Below, piece after piece: positions 46,595 through 59,541 of a stretch of DNA of 64,000 nucleotides. Where the stretch lies: positions 1,488,001 through 1,552,000 of the forward strand of contig CP092781.1 in the NCBI GenBank assembly GCA_022493055.1, in the 5' to 3' direction. The notes beneath the pieces were generated by a model. It was not told the DNA's origin. It saw only the letters and a program-made list of their open reading frames with translations, and searched no databases. The translations under genes and the position numbers were made by a program. The first letter of the stretch is position 1. Every line of letters starts with the position of its first letter. The stretch is from Staphylococcus roterodami. GTDB lineage: Bacteria > Bacillota > Bacilli > Staphylococcales > Staphylococcaceae.

Positions 46595-46802
46595 CTTGAA
46601 CATCCTCAGCTTCATCTTTTATTAAATCATTAACCTTTTTTTCGGCATTTTTTAATGTTGTGTCACAAGCTGCTGATAATTTCATACCTCGTTGATATAA
46701 ATCTAATGATTCCTCTAAAGATACTGTTTCATTATCTAATTTTTGAACAATTTGCTCTAATTCCTGCATCATTTCTTCAAAACTTTGCGTTTCTTTAGTC
46801 AT
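46572..46802 (-). CDS. xseB: XseB, exonuclease VII small subunit
   Basis: 76-residue helical subunit that partners XseA in degrading single-stranded DNA. The N-terminal [20 protein letters not shown] and the [14 protein letters not shown] segment are family signatures. It overlaps xseA by 8 bp and ispA by about 20 bp, showing one operon. Confidence 0.95.
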   Translation of the reverse strand: MTKETQSFEEMMQELEQIVQKLDNETVSLEESLDLYQRGMKLSAACDTTLKNAEKKVNDLIKDEAEDVQDDESNNE

Positions 46803-48132
46803 TATTCCACCTAACTTTCGTAACTTTTGCGTCTACTGAACCATCTTTCATCGTTAATGTTAATTGATCATTTTCATTTAAATCTTTAGTACTTGTAATG
46901 ACCTGATTTTCTTTATTAACGATTGCATAACCACGTAACATCGTATTAGTTGGACTTAAATTATTTAAATTTTCCACTTTAAATTTCAAGTCATTTTTAT
47001 AAGTTAGTATTTTACTATTTAAAACTTTTATAAGTCGTTGTGTCATTTGAACGTTATTTTGTTGTTCTCGATTAACATTTCGTAATAATTCACGTAAATT
47101 AAATCTTTGTTGTAATAATTTCAATTGATTCCTTTGTTGCTCAAAGGTTAATACAACTTGTTGTTTTAATTTCTTTTCTAAATCATCTCGACGCTGAATT
47201 TGCTGGTCATACAATAAACTTGGTTGTTTAAATTTATAGTATGATGATAAATGTTCGATATGTTTACGATGCTGCTCTAAATACTTTTTGATGAAACGAG
47301 TTAACGTAAATTGATATTGTTGAATTTGTTGTAATAGTTCATACTGATCTGGTGTAGCAATTACAGCAGCTTGTGTTGGCGTTGCCGCTCTGATATCTGC
47401 TACAAAATCACTTAATGTAAAGTCCGTTTCATGTCCTACAGCTGAAATGATAGGTGTTTGACAATTAAAAATTGCACGGACAACTTCTTCTTCATTAAAA
47501 TTCCACAAATCTTCAATTGAGCCACCACCACGACCAACAATAATCGTATCTACACCTAAACTATCAGCATATTCAATTTTTTCAATAATGTCTTCTTTTG
47601 CTTTTTCACCTTGAACTAAAGTACTTATTTGTATTTGCTCTACGAGTGGAAAACGACTATTAATTGTTGAATGAATATCGCGAATAGCTGCGCCAGTGCT
47701 TGCTGTTAAGACTGCAATTTTTTTAGGAAACTTAGGAATTGATTTTTTATTTGAGTCATTAAAATAGCCTTCTTTGGCTAATTTCTTTTTTAATGCTTCT
47801 AATTTTTGATATAAGTTACCAATACCATCTAATTGCATTTTATTTACATAAATTTGATAGTTGCCACGACGTTCAAAAACAGAAACACGTGCTTCTAATA
47901 AAACCTCGTCACCTTCTTTTGGTTCGAAATTTAATTTAGAAGCACTACCTTTGAACATCATGGCACTTATAACGCTTTCTTTATCTTTTACATTAAAGTA
48001 TAAATGACCACTTGAATGCTTTTTAAAATTTGAAAGCTCACCTTTAATCAATACAGATTGGAGATGTGGGTCTTGATCAAATTTATATTTAATATATTTC
48101 GTTAAAGCTGAAACACTTAAATAATCTGACAT
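46795..48132 (-). CDS. xseA: XseA, exonuclease VII large subunit
   Basis: 445-residue catalytic subunit. It has an N-terminal OB fold ([23 protein letters not shown]-like GHLYFNVKD), a central catalytic domain with [15 protein letters not shown] and [18 protein letters not shown], and a long coiled coil (about 260-390). Complete length. It lies 16 bp after nusB. Confidence 0.95.
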   Translation of the reverse strand: MSDYLSVSALTKYIKYKFDQDPHLQSVLIKGELSNFKKHSSGHLYFNVKDKESVISAMMFKGSASKLNFEPKEGDEVLLEARVSVFERRGNYQIYVNKMQLDGIGNLYQKLEALKKKLAKEGYFNDSNKKSIPKFPKKIAVLTASTGAAIRDIHSTINSRFPLVEQIQISTLVQGEKAKEDIIEKIEYADSLGVDTIIVGRGGGSIEDLWNFNEEEVVRAIFNCQTPIISAVGHETDFTLSDFVADIRAATPTQAAVIATPDQYELLQQIQQYQFTLTRFIKKYLEQHRKHIEHLSSYYKFKQPSLLYDQQIQRRDDLEKKLKQQVVLTFEQQRNQLKLLQQRFNLRELLRNVNREQQNNVQMTQRLIKVLNSKILTYKNDLKFKVENLNNLSPTNTMLRGYAIVNKENQVITSTKDLNENDQLTLTMKDGSVDAKVTKVRWNND

Positions 48133-48148
48133 ATAACATCACTCAATT

Positions 48149-48538
48149 TTATTTTTTTATATTACTTAATACACCGTTTACAAATTTATAATGATCATCG
48201 TCACTAAATTGCTTTGTTAATTCAACTGCTTCGTTCATTACAACTTTTGACGGTGTGTCACTATGCAATATTTCATACGTCGCCATTCTCAAAATAATTC
48301 TGTCTGTTTTTAGCAAACGTGAAATTGTCCAATCCTTTAGATATGGACTTATTGTTTCATCTAATACAGGTTCATGATCTTTCACACCTGAAACTAGCCA
48401 ATGAATAAATTCAAAGTCTAAGTCTGGATTATCATCTTTAATAAAGCTAATTGCTTCATTTATCGTTAAATCACTGTCTTTCATTTCTAACTGAAATAAA
48501 GTTTGAAAAGCTTGTACTCGGGATTCTTTACGACTCAT
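48149..48538 (-). CDS. nusB: NusB, transcription antitermination factor
   Basis: 129-residue all-helical RNA-binding factor that joins NusE on boxA RNA of rRNA operons. [19 protein letters not shown] is the family start; the ATG at 48538 has AAGGAG six bases upstream, better than the frame's first ATG at 48553. Confidence 0.94.
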   Translation of the reverse strand: MSRKESRVQAFQTLFQLEMKDSDLTINEAISFIKDDNPDLDFEFIHWLVSGVKDHEPVLDETISPYLKDWTISRLLKTDRIILRMATYEILHSDTPSKVVMNEAVELTKQFSDDDHYKFVNGVLSNIKK

Positions 48539-48592
48539 TATTAACTCCTTCAAACGTTTGTATTTGTCTTTATCTATTTTGGTTATATCACA

Positions 48593-48955
48593 TTACTTTT
48601 CAATAACGATTTGTGTAATGTGAATATTGATTTGTTTCGGTTCTATCGCTGTCATATTAGAAATTGAATTAAAAATTGACGTTTGAATTTTATTTGCAGT
48701 TTTTGAAATATTAACACCATGTTTTAAGGCACAATAAACATCAATATAAATGCCATCTTCTTTACTCTCGATTTTTAAATCACGGCTTAAATTTTTACGA
48801 CTAACTTTTTCTAAATTTGTTTCTTTTAATTCAGCAAAATGACCAGTAATACCCTCTACTTCTGAAGTGGCTATACTTGCAATAACAGATAACACTTCTG
48901 GTGCTATTTCTACTTTACCTAACTTTGAATTTGAATAATCTGTTACTTTGACCAT
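48593..48955 (-). CDS. Asp23/Gls24-family protein (YqhY-like)
   Basis: 120-residue Asp23 envelope-stress-response family protein with the signature GKVEIAPEVLSVIASIATSE and VDVYCALKHGVNI-like centre. Position between accC and nusB matches B. subtilis yqhY, where it has been tied to control of acetyl-CoA carboxylase. That role here is by analogy. Confidence 0.88.
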   Translation of the reverse strand: MVKVTDYSNSKLGKVEIAPEVLSVIASIATSEVEGITGHFAELKETNLEKVSRKNLSRDLKIESKEDGIYIDVYCALKHGVNISKTANKIQTSIFNSISNMTAIEPKQINIHITQIVIEK

Positions 48956-48966
48956 GGATTGACCTC

Positions 48967-50325
48967 CTATTGACCTTCATCATTCATAATACTATTTTGC
49001 TCTAAAAAGTTTGTATTAAATTTACCGCTTCTAAATATGTCGTTATTTAATAATTTGATATGGAATGGAATAGTTGTATCAATACCAAGAACCACAAATT
49101 CACTTAATGCACGAATGCCTGCCATAATAGCTTCGTCTCGTGTTGATTCATGTATAATTAATTTTGCTACCATCGAATCATAATATGGCGGTATTGTATA
49201 ATTAGTATAACATGCAGACTCTATTCGAACACCATATCCACCTGGTGCAAGATATTGCTCAATTTTACCTGGTGATGGCATAAAGTTTTTATATGGATTT
49301 TCAGCGTTTATTCTGAACTCGATAGCATGTCCATTTAACTTAATATCTTCTTGTTTATAAGGTAATACTTCACCCATTGCAACTTGTAATTGTAATTTTA
49401 CTAAATCAATTCCTGTCACCATCTCAGTTACTGGATGTTCTACTTGAATTCGAGTATTCATTTCCATGAAATAAAACTTGTTATCATTTAAATCATAGAT
49501 AAATTCAATAGTACCCGCATTTTCGTAGTTAACTGCCTTAGCTGCGCGCACTGCAGCATTACCCATTTCGCGACGTGTTTCATCGTCTAATATTGGAGAA
49601 GGTGCTTCTTCGACTAATTTTTGCATTCGTCTTTGTATCGTACAATCACGTTCACCCAAATGTATGACATTTCCATAACTATCTCCGACGATTTGAATTT
49701 CAATATGGCGGAAATTTTCGATGAATTTCTCCATATATAATCCACCGTTACCAAAAGCAGTTTGTGCTTCTTGTTCAGTCATACGGAAGCCAGTTTCAAG
49801 TTCTTTTTCATCACGGGCAACACGGATACCTTTACCGCCACCGCCAGCAGTCGCTTTAATAATAACTGGATATCCAATTTTTTTAGCAATTTTCTTTGCC
49901 TCTGAAACGTCTTTCATTAAACCGTCGCTACCAGGAACAACTGGTACGTTAGCATTAATCATTTCAGCTTTAGCAACGTCTTTAATACCCATTTTTTGAA
50001 TAGATTTATAACTCGGTCCTATGAACTTCAATTGGCATGCTTCACATAATTCTGCAAAATCAGCGTTTTCTGCTAAGAAGCCGTAACCTGGATGCACACC
50101 ATCGCAACCTGTAGATGTTGCAATAGATAAGATATTTGGAATATTTAAATACGAATCTTTAGACAAAGTGGGACCAACGCAATATGCTTCATCAGCAATT
50201 TGAGTATGTAGCGCATCCTTATCCCCTTCTGAATAGATTGCCACAGTTTGGATACCTAAATCACGACATGCTCGGATAATCCTAACTGCGATCTCACCAC
50301 GATTTGCTATTAAAACCTTTTTCAT
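48967..50325 (-). CDS. accC: AccC, biotin carboxylase subunit of acetyl-CoA carboxylase
   Basis: 452-residue ATP-grasp enzyme that carboxylates biotin on AccB, the first step of malonyl-CoA synthesis. N-terminal [19 protein letters not shown], the Gly-rich ATP loop [13 protein letters not shown], and the catalytic [14 protein letters not shown] are all present. The stop of accB and start of accC share one base (TAATG). Confidence 0.96.
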   Translation of the reverse strand: MKKVLIANRGEIAVRIIRACRDLGIQTVAIYSEGDKDALHTQIADEAYCVGPTLSKDSYLNIPNILSIATSTGCDGVHPGYGFLAENADFAELCEACQLKFIGPSYKSIQKMGIKDVAKAEMINANVPVVPGSDGLMKDVSEAKKIAKKIGYPVIIKATAGGGGKGIRVARDEKELETGFRMTEQEAQTAFGNGGLYMEKFIENFRHIEIQIVGDSYGNVIHLGERDCTIQRRMQKLVEEAPSPILDDETRREMGNAAVRAAKAVNYENAGTIEFIYDLNDNKFYFMEMNTRIQVEHPVTEMVTGIDLVKLQLQVAMGEVLPYKQEDIKLNGHAIEFRINAENPYKNFMPSPGKIEQYLAPGGYGVRIESACYTNYTIPPYYDSMVAKLIIHESTRDEAIMAGIRALSEFVVLGIDTTIPFHIKLLNNDIFRSGKFNTNFLEQNSIMNDEGQ

Positions 50326-50789
50326 TATTTCACCTTAAATAACGGTTGGCCATACTCTACCATTTGTCCGTCTTCAACTAAGATTTCAACAATTTCACCT
50401 GAAATTTCTGCTTGAATTTCATTAAATAACTTCATAGCTTCTAATATACATACTGTTGTTTCATTAGATACAGTATCTCCAACTTGTACATATGCTTCTT
50501 CGTCTGGAGATGGAGATTTGTAGAATGTACCTACCATTGGTGCATTAATTGTTTTGTGATTATCTGATGCAGCTTTTGGCGCTTCAGCTTTGTTGTTATC
50601 AGTTGCTTGAACTTGTGGTGCAGGCATCACCGCAGTCTCAACTGGCATTTGTGAGATTTGTGGCGTGATTATCTCAGTCTCTTTTTCTTTTTTCAGAGTA
50701 ACTTTGCCTTTTGTATCTTCAATATTGATTTCCGTTAAAGTTGATTTATCCAGAATTTCGATTAATTCTTTAATTTCTTTAAAGTTCAT
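50325..50789 (-). CDS. accB: AccB, biotin carboxyl carrier protein
   Basis: 154-residue carrier. A Pro/Ala-rich linker (about 42-75) leads to the biotinyl domain with the biotinylated Lys120 in [16 protein letters not shown]-like GGAGTCAGTAAC precedes the ATG. First gene of accBC-asp23-nusB-xseAB-ispA. Confidence 0.95.
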   Translation of the reverse strand: MNFKEIKELIEILDKSTLTEINIEDTKGKVTLKKEKETEIITPQISQMPVETAVMPAPQVQATDNNKAEAPKAASDNHKTINAPMVGTFYKSPSPDEEAYVQVGDTVSNETTVCILEAMKLFNEIQAEISGEIVEILVEDGQMVEYGQPLFKVK

Positions 50790-51135
50790 TGTTACTGACT
50801 CCTTCAGTTTGTTTTCATCTACCCGTCTATTTTACTTGAGTCAACTCGTCAATTCAAGCATGTTCATATCGCGGGCGACATTATAAGGTGCATAATTAAC
50901 TAACATTATTAAACCATTTAATATTTTATGTACGCATTTACTTGTATAAATATCATTATCTTTCTTCCAATTAAAATTTAAAAATCTCTTCATGTAGCGA
51001 TTCAGAATAATGATTTTGTTTTAACATTTTAATATTTAAATTTTACCTTTAGCTGTGTGCTTTATTTCGTAATTTGTTTAATAACCATGTTATAAGTAAT
51101 ACTCACACAACTTTTTTACATCTGTTTAAAATCAA
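50790..51135. other. Intergenic region upstream of accB
   Basis: About 346 AT-rich bases without a gene. It must hold the accBC promoter; no FapR-like or other operator could be recognised with confidence. Confidence 0.35.
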
Positions 51136-51196
51136 AAAGCCTCATAACAGCATATAACCTATAATCATTTTAGGCAATAGCTTTTTATGAGACTTT
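51136..51196 (-). terminator. efp terminator
   Basis: AAAGCCTCATAA and TTATGAGACTTT pair with one G-U pair and a 35-base loop. On the minus strand TTTTTGATTTT follows. It lies about 63 bases beyond the efp stop. Confidence 0.8.
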
Positions 51197-51258
51197 GTTT
51201 AAAAATAATGCTTTAAGTTAAAAAGGATATATCAATACATTTGCTTTCAATTAATTGA

Positions 51259-51816
51259 TTAACCTCTTGAAATGTAACTTCCGTCACCAGTATTGATAAC
51301 TAAAATGTCGCCTTCATTTACAAATAAAGGCACATTTAATGTATAACCAGTTTCAACAGTTGCAGATTTAGTAGCACCTGTTGCAGTATCACCTTTAATA
51401 CCTGGTTCAGTTTCAGTTACAGTTAATTCAACAGTTTTAGGTAATTCAACACCGATTGTTTCACCTTCGTATGTTTGAATTTGTACTTCCATACCTTCTT
51501 TTAAGTAATTCAATTCTTCTTTTAAGTAATCACTTGAAAGTTCAGTTTGTTCGAAACTTTCATTATCCATAAATACGTGATTATCACCATCAGCATATAA
51601 ATATTGCATGCGGCGGTTTTCAATCATTGCTGGTTCTACTTTTTCACCAGCTCTAAACGTTTTCTCTTGAATAGCACCAGTTCTTAAATTACGTAATTTT
51701 GAACGAACGAATGCTGAACCTTTACCAGGCTTTACATGTTGGAAATCAATAACTTTCCAAATAGCGTTATCAACAGAAATTGTTAAACCTGTTTTAAAAT
51801 CATTAACCGAAATCAT
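51259..51816 (-). CDS. efp: Elongation factor P
   Basis: 185-residue tRNA-shaped factor that relieves ribosome stalling at proline runs. Three beta-barrel domains; the modification-site loop is [15 protein letters not shown] and the C-terminal signature [23 protein letters not shown] lies before the ATG. It follows pepQ by 25 bp. Confidence 0.96.
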   Translation of the reverse strand: MISVNDFKTGLTISVDNAIWKVIDFQHVKPGKGSAFVRSKLRNLRTGAIQEKTFRAGEKVEPAMIENRRMQYLYADGDNHVFMDNESFEQTELSSDYLKEELNYLKEGMEVQIQTYEGETIGVELPKTVELTVTETEPGIKGDTATGATKSATVETGYTLNVPLFVNEGDILVINTGDGSYISRG

Positions 51817-51841
51817 TCAGTTTCCTCCTCATTTTACACGC

Positions 51842-52903
51842 TTATGTTAAAACTATAAGGTCTTTTGTGCATTTAGTAAAGACTTGACACCCATTTTCTG
51901 TAATTAAAATATCATCTTCTATTCTAATTCCACCTAAACCATCGATATAAACACCTGGTTCTACTGTAACACAGTTATTTACTTGTAGTTTATCTTGAAT
52001 TGTTCTTGCTAACATTGGACCTTCATGAATTTCAAGTCCAATACCATGGCCTAATGAATGACCAAATTCTTTGCCATAACCTTTTGAATCTAAATAATCT
52101 CTAGAAATTGCATCCGCTTCTGCTCCAGTCATGCCTGGTTTAATTTCATTTATTGCTTTCATTTGAGATTCAAGCACAATTTGATAAATTTCTTTTAGTT
52201 TTGGATTCGGCTCTCCAATTGCAAATGTTCTTGTTATATCTGAGCAATAACCATTATAATAAGCACCAAAATCTAACGTTATCATATCACCTTTTTCAAT
52301 AACTTTATCACTTGCAACACCATGAGGTAATGCACCTCTTTGCCCAGATGCAACAATCGTATCAAATGATGGTCCATCCGCACCTAGTTCAAGCATTTTA
52401 CTCTCTAAAATTGCTTTTAATTCTTTCTCAGTCATACCAGCTTTTGCCACAGTCAGTATGTATTCATAGGTTTCATCAACAATATCTGCAGCTTTTTGAA
52501 TCAATGCTATTTCTTCTTTATCTTTTACATCTCTAATTTTATCTACAGCATTTGAAATACTAATTAACGTTAAGCGACTTTTGTTTAATTCTAAATAAGT
52601 ATCGTAACTTACTTGATGACCTTCAAATCCTATGTTTTCAAAATTTTCTTGATGTAACAACTCTTTAACTTCATCAATAATTGTAGATTTACGATTAACA
52701 ATTTTATAATCTGGAGCTTGCGCTGTCGCTTGATCAATATATCTAAAATCAGTAATTAAATACTGCTTATCTTTAGATATAATTAACGCACCACTTGTTC
52801 CAGTAAAACCTGATAAATATCTTCTATTAAAATCTGAAAGTATAATAACTGCATCTAAATGTTTTTGTTCTAAAATACGATGCACTTGTGATATTCTACT
52901 CAT
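51842..52903 (-). CDS. pepQ: Xaa-Pro peptidase (PepQ/YqhT-like, M24 family)
   Basis: 353-residue metallopeptidase of the pita-bread fold that cleaves X-Pro bonds. N-terminal creatinase-like domain (about 1-130). Metal ligands lie in TLDFGAYYNGYCSDITRT, GHSLGHGIGLEIHEGP, VEPGVYIDG and GIRIEDD. The pairing of pepQ with efp is conserved in Firmicutes. AGGAGG precedes the ATG. Confidence 0.92.
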   Translation of the reverse strand: MSRISQVHRILEQKHLDAVIILSDFNRRYLSGFTGTSGALIISKDKQYLITDFRYIDQATAQAPDYKIVNRKSTIIDEVKELLHQENFENIGFEGHQVSYDTYLELNKSRLTLISISNAVDKIRDVKDKEEIALIQKAADIVDETYEYILTVAKAGMTEKELKAILESKMLELGADGPSFDTIVASGQRGALPHGVASDKVIEKGDMITLDFGAYYNGYCSDITRTFAIGEPNPKLKEIYQIVLESQMKAINEIKPGMTGAEADAISRDYLDSKGYGKEFGHSLGHGIGLEIHEGPMLARTIQDKLQVNNCVTVEPGVYIDGLGGIRIEDDILITENGCQVFTKCTKDLIVLT

Positions 52904-53007
52904 CTTATAACCTCCTAGTGAAAAGTTTGTGCATTTCTACTTTATACATTAAAATAATATCATATTAAGGATTAAAAATAATAGATATTGATTTTAGGGA
53001 GATTGTA

Positions 53008-53589
53008 ATGAAAAAATTGATTTCAATTGTTGGCGCAACATTATTGTTAGCTGGTTGTGGTTCACAAAACTTAGCACCATTAGAAGAAAAAACAACAGAC
53101 TTAAGAGATGATAATCATCAACTCAAATTAGACATTCAAGAACTTAATCAACAAATCACTGATTCTAAAAACAAAATTAAAGGACTTGAAAAAGATAAAG
53201 AAAATAGCAAAAAAACAGCATCAAATAATACAAAAATTAAATTCATGAATATAACTTCAACATATTATGATAAAGTTGCTAAAGCTTTAAAAGCATATAA
53301 TGATATTGAAAAAGATGTAACGAAGAACAAAGGCGACAAAGATGTTCAATCAAAATTAAATCAAATATCTAATGATATACAAAGTGCACATAATACTTAT
53401 AAAGATTCAATTGATGGGTTATCGCTAAGTGACGATGACAAAAAGTCATCTAAAACTATCGATAAATTAAACTCTGATTTGAATAGTGCGTTTGATGATA
53501 TTAAAAATGGCTATCAAAGTAAGGATAAAAAGCAATTGACTAAAGGTCAACAAGCATTATCCAAATTAAACATAAACGCTAAATCATGA
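53008..53589 (+). CDS. Predicted lipoprotein with coiled-coil region
   Basis: 193-residue lipoprotein; signal MKKLISIVGATLLLAGC with lipobox LAGC and Cys17. A strong coiled coil covers about 25-75, followed by a charged helical domain rich in Lys, Asp and Ser. I know no function. It is cotranscribed with the next small membrane protein (13-bp gap) and divergent from pepQ. Confidence 0.82.
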   Translation: MKKLISIVGATLLLAGCGSQNLAPLEEKTTDLRDDNHQLKLDIQELNQQITDSKNKIKGLEKDKENSKKTASNNTKIKFMNITSTYYDKVAKALKAYNDIEKDVTKNKGDKDVQSKLNQISNDIQSAHNTYKDSIDGLSLSDDDKKSSKTIDKLNSDLNSAFDDIKNGYQSKDKKQLTKGQQALSKLNINAKS

Positions 53590-53602
53590 TAGGAGCATTT
53601 TA

Positions 53603-53821
53603 ATGCGTAATATAATTTTTTATATAATACTTATTGTTGCTGCAATCGGATTAATAGTTAACTTAGATGATTTTATTTTTTCAATTGTTAGAATGTTAAT
53701 CAGTTTTGCAGTTATAGCTGGAATTATTTACCTTATTTATTACTTCTTCATCTTAACAGAAGACCAACGTAAATATCGAAAAGCAATGCGTAAGTATAAA
53801 AGAAATCAAAGAAGAAAATAA
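53603..53821 (+). CDS. Small membrane protein, 72 residues
   Basis: Two hydrophobic segments (about 3-20 and 27-50) followed by a highly basic cytoplasmic tail RKYRKAMRKYKRNQRRK. AGGAG lies eight bases upstream. It forms an operon with the lipoprotein before it. Function unknown. Confidence 0.78.
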   Translation: MRNIIFYIILIVAAIGLIVNLDDFIFSIVRMLISFAVIAGIIYLIYYFFILTEDQRKYRKAMRKYKRNQRRK

Positions 53822-53829
53822 CAATAATT

Positions 53830-53879
53830 AAAATGGAAGCGAAGTAAGGTTAAAAACAACCTATTTTCGCTTCCATTTT
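53830..53879. terminator. Bidirectional terminator between the small membrane protein gene and lipM
   Basis: AAAATGGAAGCGAA / TTCGCTTCCATTTT, a perfect 14-bp stem with a 22-base loop, between convergent genes. Confidence 0.9.
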
Positions 53880-53891
53880 GTTTAACATTAA

Positions 53892-54722
53892 CTACTTTCT
53901 ATACGTCCATTCATCTGAACGATATTTTTCAGTGAGTTCATTTATTTCTGCTAATTGTGATTCTGTTAATTCAAGTGGTTTTAATTCAATATTCAAACCT
54001 TTTTTAAATCCTTCCTCAAATGCTGTTTCCATTTGATTTATCGTAATATGTTTATCTGAAATATCATTAATAGCGACTGCTTTTTCTACGAAAGCTTCTT
54101 TCATTTTTGCTTTCAATCTATCATTTTTATAAATAAACATATCAAATAACTCATCAATATCAATATCTTGTAAAATTGAACCGTGCTGTAAAATAACGCC
54201 TTTTTGTCTGGTTTGGGCACTACCTGCAATTTTGCGTCCTTCTACAACTAATTCATACCAACTGGGCGCATCAAAACAAACTGAACTTCGAGGTTGCTTT
54301 AACTTTTGACGTTCTTCTGGCGTTTTAGGTACAGCAAAATACGTTTCAAAGCCAAGATTTTTGAATCCTTCTAACAATCCTTGTGAAATTACTCTATATG
54401 CTTCTGTTACAGTTGATGGCATATTAGGATGTGATTCAGGAACTATAACACTATATGTTAACTCTTTATCATGAAGCACCCCACGACCACCAGTTTGGCG
54501 CCTTACGAGACCGAAACCCTTCTCTTTAACTTTATCAATGTCAATTTCCTTTTGTAATCTTTGAAAATATCCGATTGATAATGTCGCTGGATTCCAAGTA
54601 TAAAAGCGGATGACTGGATCAATTTCACCTCTTGAGACAAAATTTAATAACGCTTCATCCATTGCCATATTAAAATATGGATCTTTACTTCCCGTATTTA
54701 TAAAATTCCAAGTTTCAGTCAT
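53892..54722 (-). CDS. lipM: LipM, octanoyl-[carrier] transferase for lipoate synthesis
   Basis: 276-residue biotin/lipoate-ligase fold enzyme that moves octanoyl groups from acyl carrier protein to Gcv[20 protein letters not shown] is the family motif. Cys149 in [15 protein letters not shown] corresponds to the catalytic Cys150 of B. subtilis LipM, favouring LipM over a lipoate ligase; Lys in [14 protein letters not shown] is also conserved. It lies near the gcv genes, as in Bacillus yqhM. Confidence 0.9.
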   Translation of the reverse strand: MTETWNFINTGSKDPYFNMAMDEALLNFVSRGEIDPVIRFYTWNPATLSIGYFQRLQKEIDIDKVKEKGFGLVRRQTGGRGVLHDKELTYSVIVPESHPNMPSTVTEAYRVISQGLLEGFKNLGFETYFAVPKTPEERQKLKQPRSSVCFDAPSWYELVVEGRKIAGSAQTRQKGVILQHGSILQDIDIDELFDMFIYKNDRLKAKMKEAFVEKAVAINDISDKHITINQMETAFEEGFKKGLNIELKPLELTESQLAEINELTEKYRSDEWTYRK

Positions 54723-54879
54723 TTTCTAGAACTCCTATCAGCAAAATGTATAATATTTGATTCGCTAATTAACCAATTTAACTAAATGAATAATAATTGT
54801 AATTCTTTAGTGAAATATTTTGATAATTTGACCTAACAGTCTTATAATTATATTATCGTTTAATTAGGGAGGATGCAAG

Positions 54880-55266
54880 ATGAGTGCTAGTTTGTACATC
54901 GCAATAATTTTAGTTATAGCAATTATTGCTTATATGATTGTTCAACAAATTCTTAACAAGCGAGCTGTTAAAGAATTAGATCAAAATGAATTCCATAACG
55001 GGATTAGAAAAGCTCAAGTCATCGATGTTAGAGAGAAAGTTGACTATGATTATGGTCATATTAATGGTTCTCGCAATATTCCTATGACAATGTTTAGACA
55101 AAGATTCCAAGGATTAAGAAAAGACCAACCGGTTTATTTATGTGATGCTAATGGGATTGCAAGTTATAGAGCTGCTCGTATTTTAAAAAAGAATGGATAT
55201 ACAGATATCTATATGTTAAAAGGCGGCTATAAAAAATGGACTGGAAAAATTAAGTCTAAGAAGTAG
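54880..55266 (+). CDS. Membrane-anchored rhodanese-like protein (YqhL-like)
   Basis: 128-residue protein with one N-terminal transmembrane helix (about 3-24) and a cytoplasmic rhodanese domain: VIDVREKVDYDYGHINGSRN, then the active-site loop LCDANGIASYRAA with the sulfur-accepting Cys, and LKGGYKKWTG. Probable sulfurtransferase; its partner is unknown. Divergent from lipM. Confidence 0.88.
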   Translation: MSASLYIAIILVIAIIAYMIVQQILNKRAVKELDQNEFHNGIRKAQVIDVREKVDYDYGHINGSRNIPMTMFRQRFQGLRKDQPVYLCDANGIASYRAARILKKNGYTDIYMLKGGYKKWTGKIKSKK

Positions 55267-55301
55267 TCTTTTGTTTTAGTAAACTTAATACAAGATACCT
55301 A

Positions 55302-55346
55302 AAAATCTGAGTGTTTATTTAGTACCAACTTAAATACTCAGATTTT
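55302..55346 (+). terminator. Terminator of the rhodanese gene
   Basis: AAAATCTGAGT / ACTCAGATTTT with further pairing GTTTA / TAAAT, followed by ATTATTTAT. Confidence 0.82.
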
Positions 55347-55493
55347 ATTATTTATATTGGTTCAGGCATATTAATCAAGGCTATTGAAATTACACAATCA
55401 TATTTCAACAGTCTAATTTTAAACTACAACTTTAGCAATAAACATATTTTATATATTACTAACATTTTCTCAACCACTAAAACCAAATAAAAA

Positions 55494-55526
55494 GACTAGC
55501 GAGCACAATGTATATACCCACTAGTC
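55494..55526 (-). terminator. Terminator of the gcv operon
   Basis: GACTAG / CTAGTC stem with a 21-base loop. On the minus strand TTTTTATTTGG follows. It lies 14 bases past gcvPB. Confidence 0.7.
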
Positions 55527-55540
55527 AATTCAATACCTAT

Positions 55541-57013
55541 TTATTTTTCTTGTTTAAGATTTTCAAATTTAAGAATTGGCTTACGTGCAGCAGTTGCTTC
55601 ATCTAATCGGTCAATTACAGTCGTATGTGGTGCTTCCAACACTTTATCAGGATCATTTTTAGCTTCTTCAGCAATACTTATTAAACTATCGATAAAGTAA
55701 TCTAAAGTTTCTTTTGACTCTGTCTCAGTCGGTTCAATCATCATACCTTCTTCAACATTTAATGGGAAGTAGATTGTTGGTGGATGTACACCGAAATCTA
55801 ATAATCGCTTAGCCATGTCTAAAGTACGTACACCGAATTCTTTTTGACGAACGCCGCTTAAGACAAATTCATGCTTACAATATTGTTTATAAGGAACTTC
55901 AAAATGTTCTGATAAACGCGCCTTAATGTAATTTGCATTCAAAACAGCTGCCTCTGAAACTTCTTTAAGTCCAGTCGCTCCCATCGTTCTAATATACGTA
56001 TAAGCTCTTAAATAAATTCCAAAATTACCGTAAAATGGTTTGACACGGCCGATTGAATGTTTAATATCATTATCGTATTTAAAAGTGTCACCGTCTTTAA
56101 TGACCATTGGTTTAGGTAAATAGCTAGCAAGTTCTTTAACAACACCAACTGGGCCTGAACCTGGACCGCCACCACCATGTGGACCAGTAAATGTTTTATG
56201 CAAGTTTAAATGAACAGCATCAAATCCCATATCTCCTGGGCGCACTTTATCCATAATGGCATTTAAATTAGCACCATCATAATATAATAGGCCACCAGCA
56301 TTATGGACGATTTCACGAATTTCCATAATATTTTTTTCGAAAATACCTAAAGTGTTTGGATTAGTTAACATAATAGCTGCTGTATTTTCATTTACAACAC
56401 GTTTCAAATCATCAATATCAACTTCGCCACGTTCGTTTGATTTTACAGTAACTGATTTAAACCCTGCAAATGAAGCTGATGCTGGATTCGTTCCATGCGC
56501 AGAATCTGGCACAATGACTTCATCACGATGACCTTCGCCATTATTCTCATGATAAGCTTTAAATATCATCAATGCAGTCCATTCACCATGCGCACCTGCA
56601 GCTGGTTGTAACGTAACTTCATCCATACCAGTAATTTCTTTCAACTCTTCTTGCAAACTATAAATTATTTCTAGAGAACCTTGAACTTGATCTTCATCTT
56701 GTAATGGGTGTGATTCACTAAAACCTGGGATTCTAGCCACTTTCTCATTAATTTTAGGATTATATTTCATCGTACATGACCCTAAAGGATAAAATCCATT
56801 ATCGACACCGAAATTTTTATTTGATAGTTCTGTATAATGACGAACTAAATCTAATTCAGCTACTTCAGGAAACTCCGCTTTATTTTTACGAATAAATTTA
56901 TCATCTAATAATGATTCTACTGCATCTGTTTTGATTTCGCTTTTCGGTAATGAAAATGCATATCTCCCTTTACGAGATCTTTCAAAAATTAACGGACTTG
57001 ATTTACTAGTCAT
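55541..57013 (-). CDS. gcvPB: GcvPB, glycine dehydrogenase (decarboxylating) subunit 2
   Basis: 490-residue pyridoxal phosphate-binding half of the glycine cleavage P protein. The Lys for the cofactor lies in [20 protein letters not shown]. It overlaps gcvPA by 8 bp. With GcvPA it decarboxylates glycine and passes the aminomethyl group to lipoyl-GcvH. Confidence 0.96.
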   Translation of the reverse strand: MTSKSSPLIFERSRKGRYAFSLPKSEIKTDAVESLLDDKFIRKNKAEFPEVAELDLVRHYTELSNKNFGVDNGFYPLGSCTMKYNPKINEKVARIPGFSESHPLQDEDQVQGSLEIIYSLQEELKEITGMDEVTLQPAAGAHGEWTALMIFKAYHENNGEGHRDEVIVPDSAHGTNPASASFAGFKSVTVKSNERGEVDIDDLKRVVNENTAAIMLTNPNTLGIFEKNIMEIREIVHNAGGLLYYDGANLNAIMDKVRPGDMGFDAVHLNLHKTFTGPHGGGGPGSGPVGVVKELASYLPKPMVIKDGDTFKYDNDIKHSIGRVKPFYGNFGIYLRAYTYIRTMGATGLKEVSEAAVLNANYIKARLSEHFEVPYKQYCKHEFVLSGVRQKEFGVRTLDMAKRLLDFGVHPPTIYFPLNVEEGMMIEPTETESKETLDYFIDSLISIAEEAKNDPDKVLEAPHTTVIDRLDEATAARKPILKFENLKQEK

Positions 57014-58352
57014 TTAACTCACCAGCTTTCTCTACAAATGTATCAATTTCATCTTTTGTTCTTAATTCAGTTACAGCAATTAGCATGTGGTTTTTAAAGT
57101 CGTCTGAAACGACGCCTAAATCGAATCCACCAATAATATTTTGCTTAACTAATTCTTTATTAATTTGTTGAATTGGTTTGTCAAATTTAACTACAAATTC
57201 ATTGAATGAAGTGCCTTCTAGTACTTCGAAGCCTCTATTAATAAATTGCTGTTTAGCATAATTTGCGTGTTCAAAATTTTGAACAGCAATGTCATATATA
57301 CCTTGTTTGCCAAGTGCTGACATTGCAATTGATGATGCTAGAGCATTTAATGCTTGGTTTGAACAAATATTAGAAGTCGCTTTATCACGTCTAATATGTT
57401 GCTCACGTGCTTGTAATGTTAAAACAAAGCCTCTATTTCCTTCATCATCTTGCGTTTGGCCAACTAGTCTACCTGGTACTTTACGCATTAACTTTTTCGT
57501 CGTTGCAAAATATCCACAATGTGGCCCACCAAATTGTGCAGGAATACCAAATGGTTGAGTATCTCCTACTACAATATCTGCACCAAATGTACCTGGTGGT
57601 GTAAGTAATCCTAAAGCTAGTGGATTCGCATATACAATGAAGAGTGCTTTTTTATCTTCTACAAAACTATGAATTTTTTCTAAATCCTCTATAGAGCCAT
57701 AGAAGTTTGGATATTGAACAGCTACAGCTGCTGTATCATCATCCACTGCTTGCTCTAATTTATTTAAATCTGTTACAGTACCATCTAAATCGATTTCCAC
57801 TACTTCGAATTCCTTACGTGTCTTAGCATAAGTATGAAGTACTTGTAGCGCTTGATAATGTAAACCTTTTGATACTACAATTTTATTTTTCTTAGTTTGG
57901 CTAAATGCTAAAATACATGCTTCTGCAAAACTAGTCATTCCATCATACATTGAAGAGTTTGCTACATCCATATCTGTTAATTCACATATTAAAGTTTGGA
58001 ACTCGAAAATAGCTTGTAATTCACCTTGAGAAATTTCAGGTTGATATGGTGTATAGGCTGTATAAAATTCAGATCTAGATATCATTGCATCAACAACTGA
58101 TGGCGTATAATGATCGTATACACCTGCACCTAAAAATGATGTATGCGTTTCTTTAGTTATATTCTTGCTTGCGATACGATTTAATCTTCTCAGTAATGTT
58201 GTTTCTGCTTCACCTTCAGCGATATTTAAATCTCTATTTAATAAAATGTCACCTGGTACATCTCCAAATAATTCTCCAATAGATTTTGCACCAATAGTTT
58301 GTAACATCTCTTGTTTGTCTTCTTCAGTTAAAGGTATATAACGATGACTCAC
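57006..58352 (-). CDS. gcvPA: GcvPA, glycine dehydrogenase (decarboxylating) subunit 1
   Basis: 448-residue partner of Gcv[18 protein letters not shown] at the N-terminus and [11 protein letters not shown] are typical. The start is a GTG at 58352, eight bases after AAAAGGGG; a GTG three codons upstream overlaps this site. It follows gcvT by 18 bp. Confidence 0.95.
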   Translation of the reverse strand: MSHRYIPLTEEDKQEMLQTIGAKSIGELFGDVPGDILLNRDLNIAEGEAETTLLRRLNRIASKNITKETHTSFLGAGVYDHYTPSVVDAMISRSEFYTAYTPYQPEISQGELQAIFEFQTLICELTDMDVANSSMYDGMTSFAEACILAFSQTKKNKIVVSKGLHYQALQVLHTYAKTRKEFEVVEIDLDGTVTDLNKLEQAVDDDTAAVAVQYPNFYGSIEDLEKIHSFVEDKKALFIVYANPLALGLLTPPGTFGADIVVGDTQPFGIPAQFGGPHCGYFATTKKLMRKVPGRLVGQTQDDEGNRGFVLTLQAREQHIRRDKATSNICSNQALNALASSIAMSALGKQGIYDIAVQNFEHANYAKQQFINRGFEVLEGTSFNEFVVKFDKPIQQINKELVKQNIIGGFDLGVVSDDFKNHMLIAVTELRTKDEIDTFVEKAGELND

Positions 58353-58370
58353 AATGCACACCCCTTTTAA

Positions 58371-59474
<1,104 letters not shown>

Positions 59475-59486
59475 TTAAAATTAAAA

Positions 59487-59514
59487 AAACAGGATAGCTT
59501 TTGCTACCCTGTTT
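59487..59514 (-). terminator. Riboswitch-controlled terminator before gcvT
   Basis: AAACAGGATAGC pairs with GCTACCCTGTTT (one G-U pair), four-base loop. On the minus strand it is followed by seven T. It sits 24 bases before gcvT, in the expression platform of the glycine riboswitch. Confidence 0.92.
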
Positions 59515-59541
59515 ATAAATCACAAATTCAGGAACGCGTTA

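Noticed and set aside
53892..54722. Lipoate-protein ligase LplA
   Set aside because: The Cys at residue 149 and overall length match the LipM octanoyltransferase rather than an ATP-using ligase.
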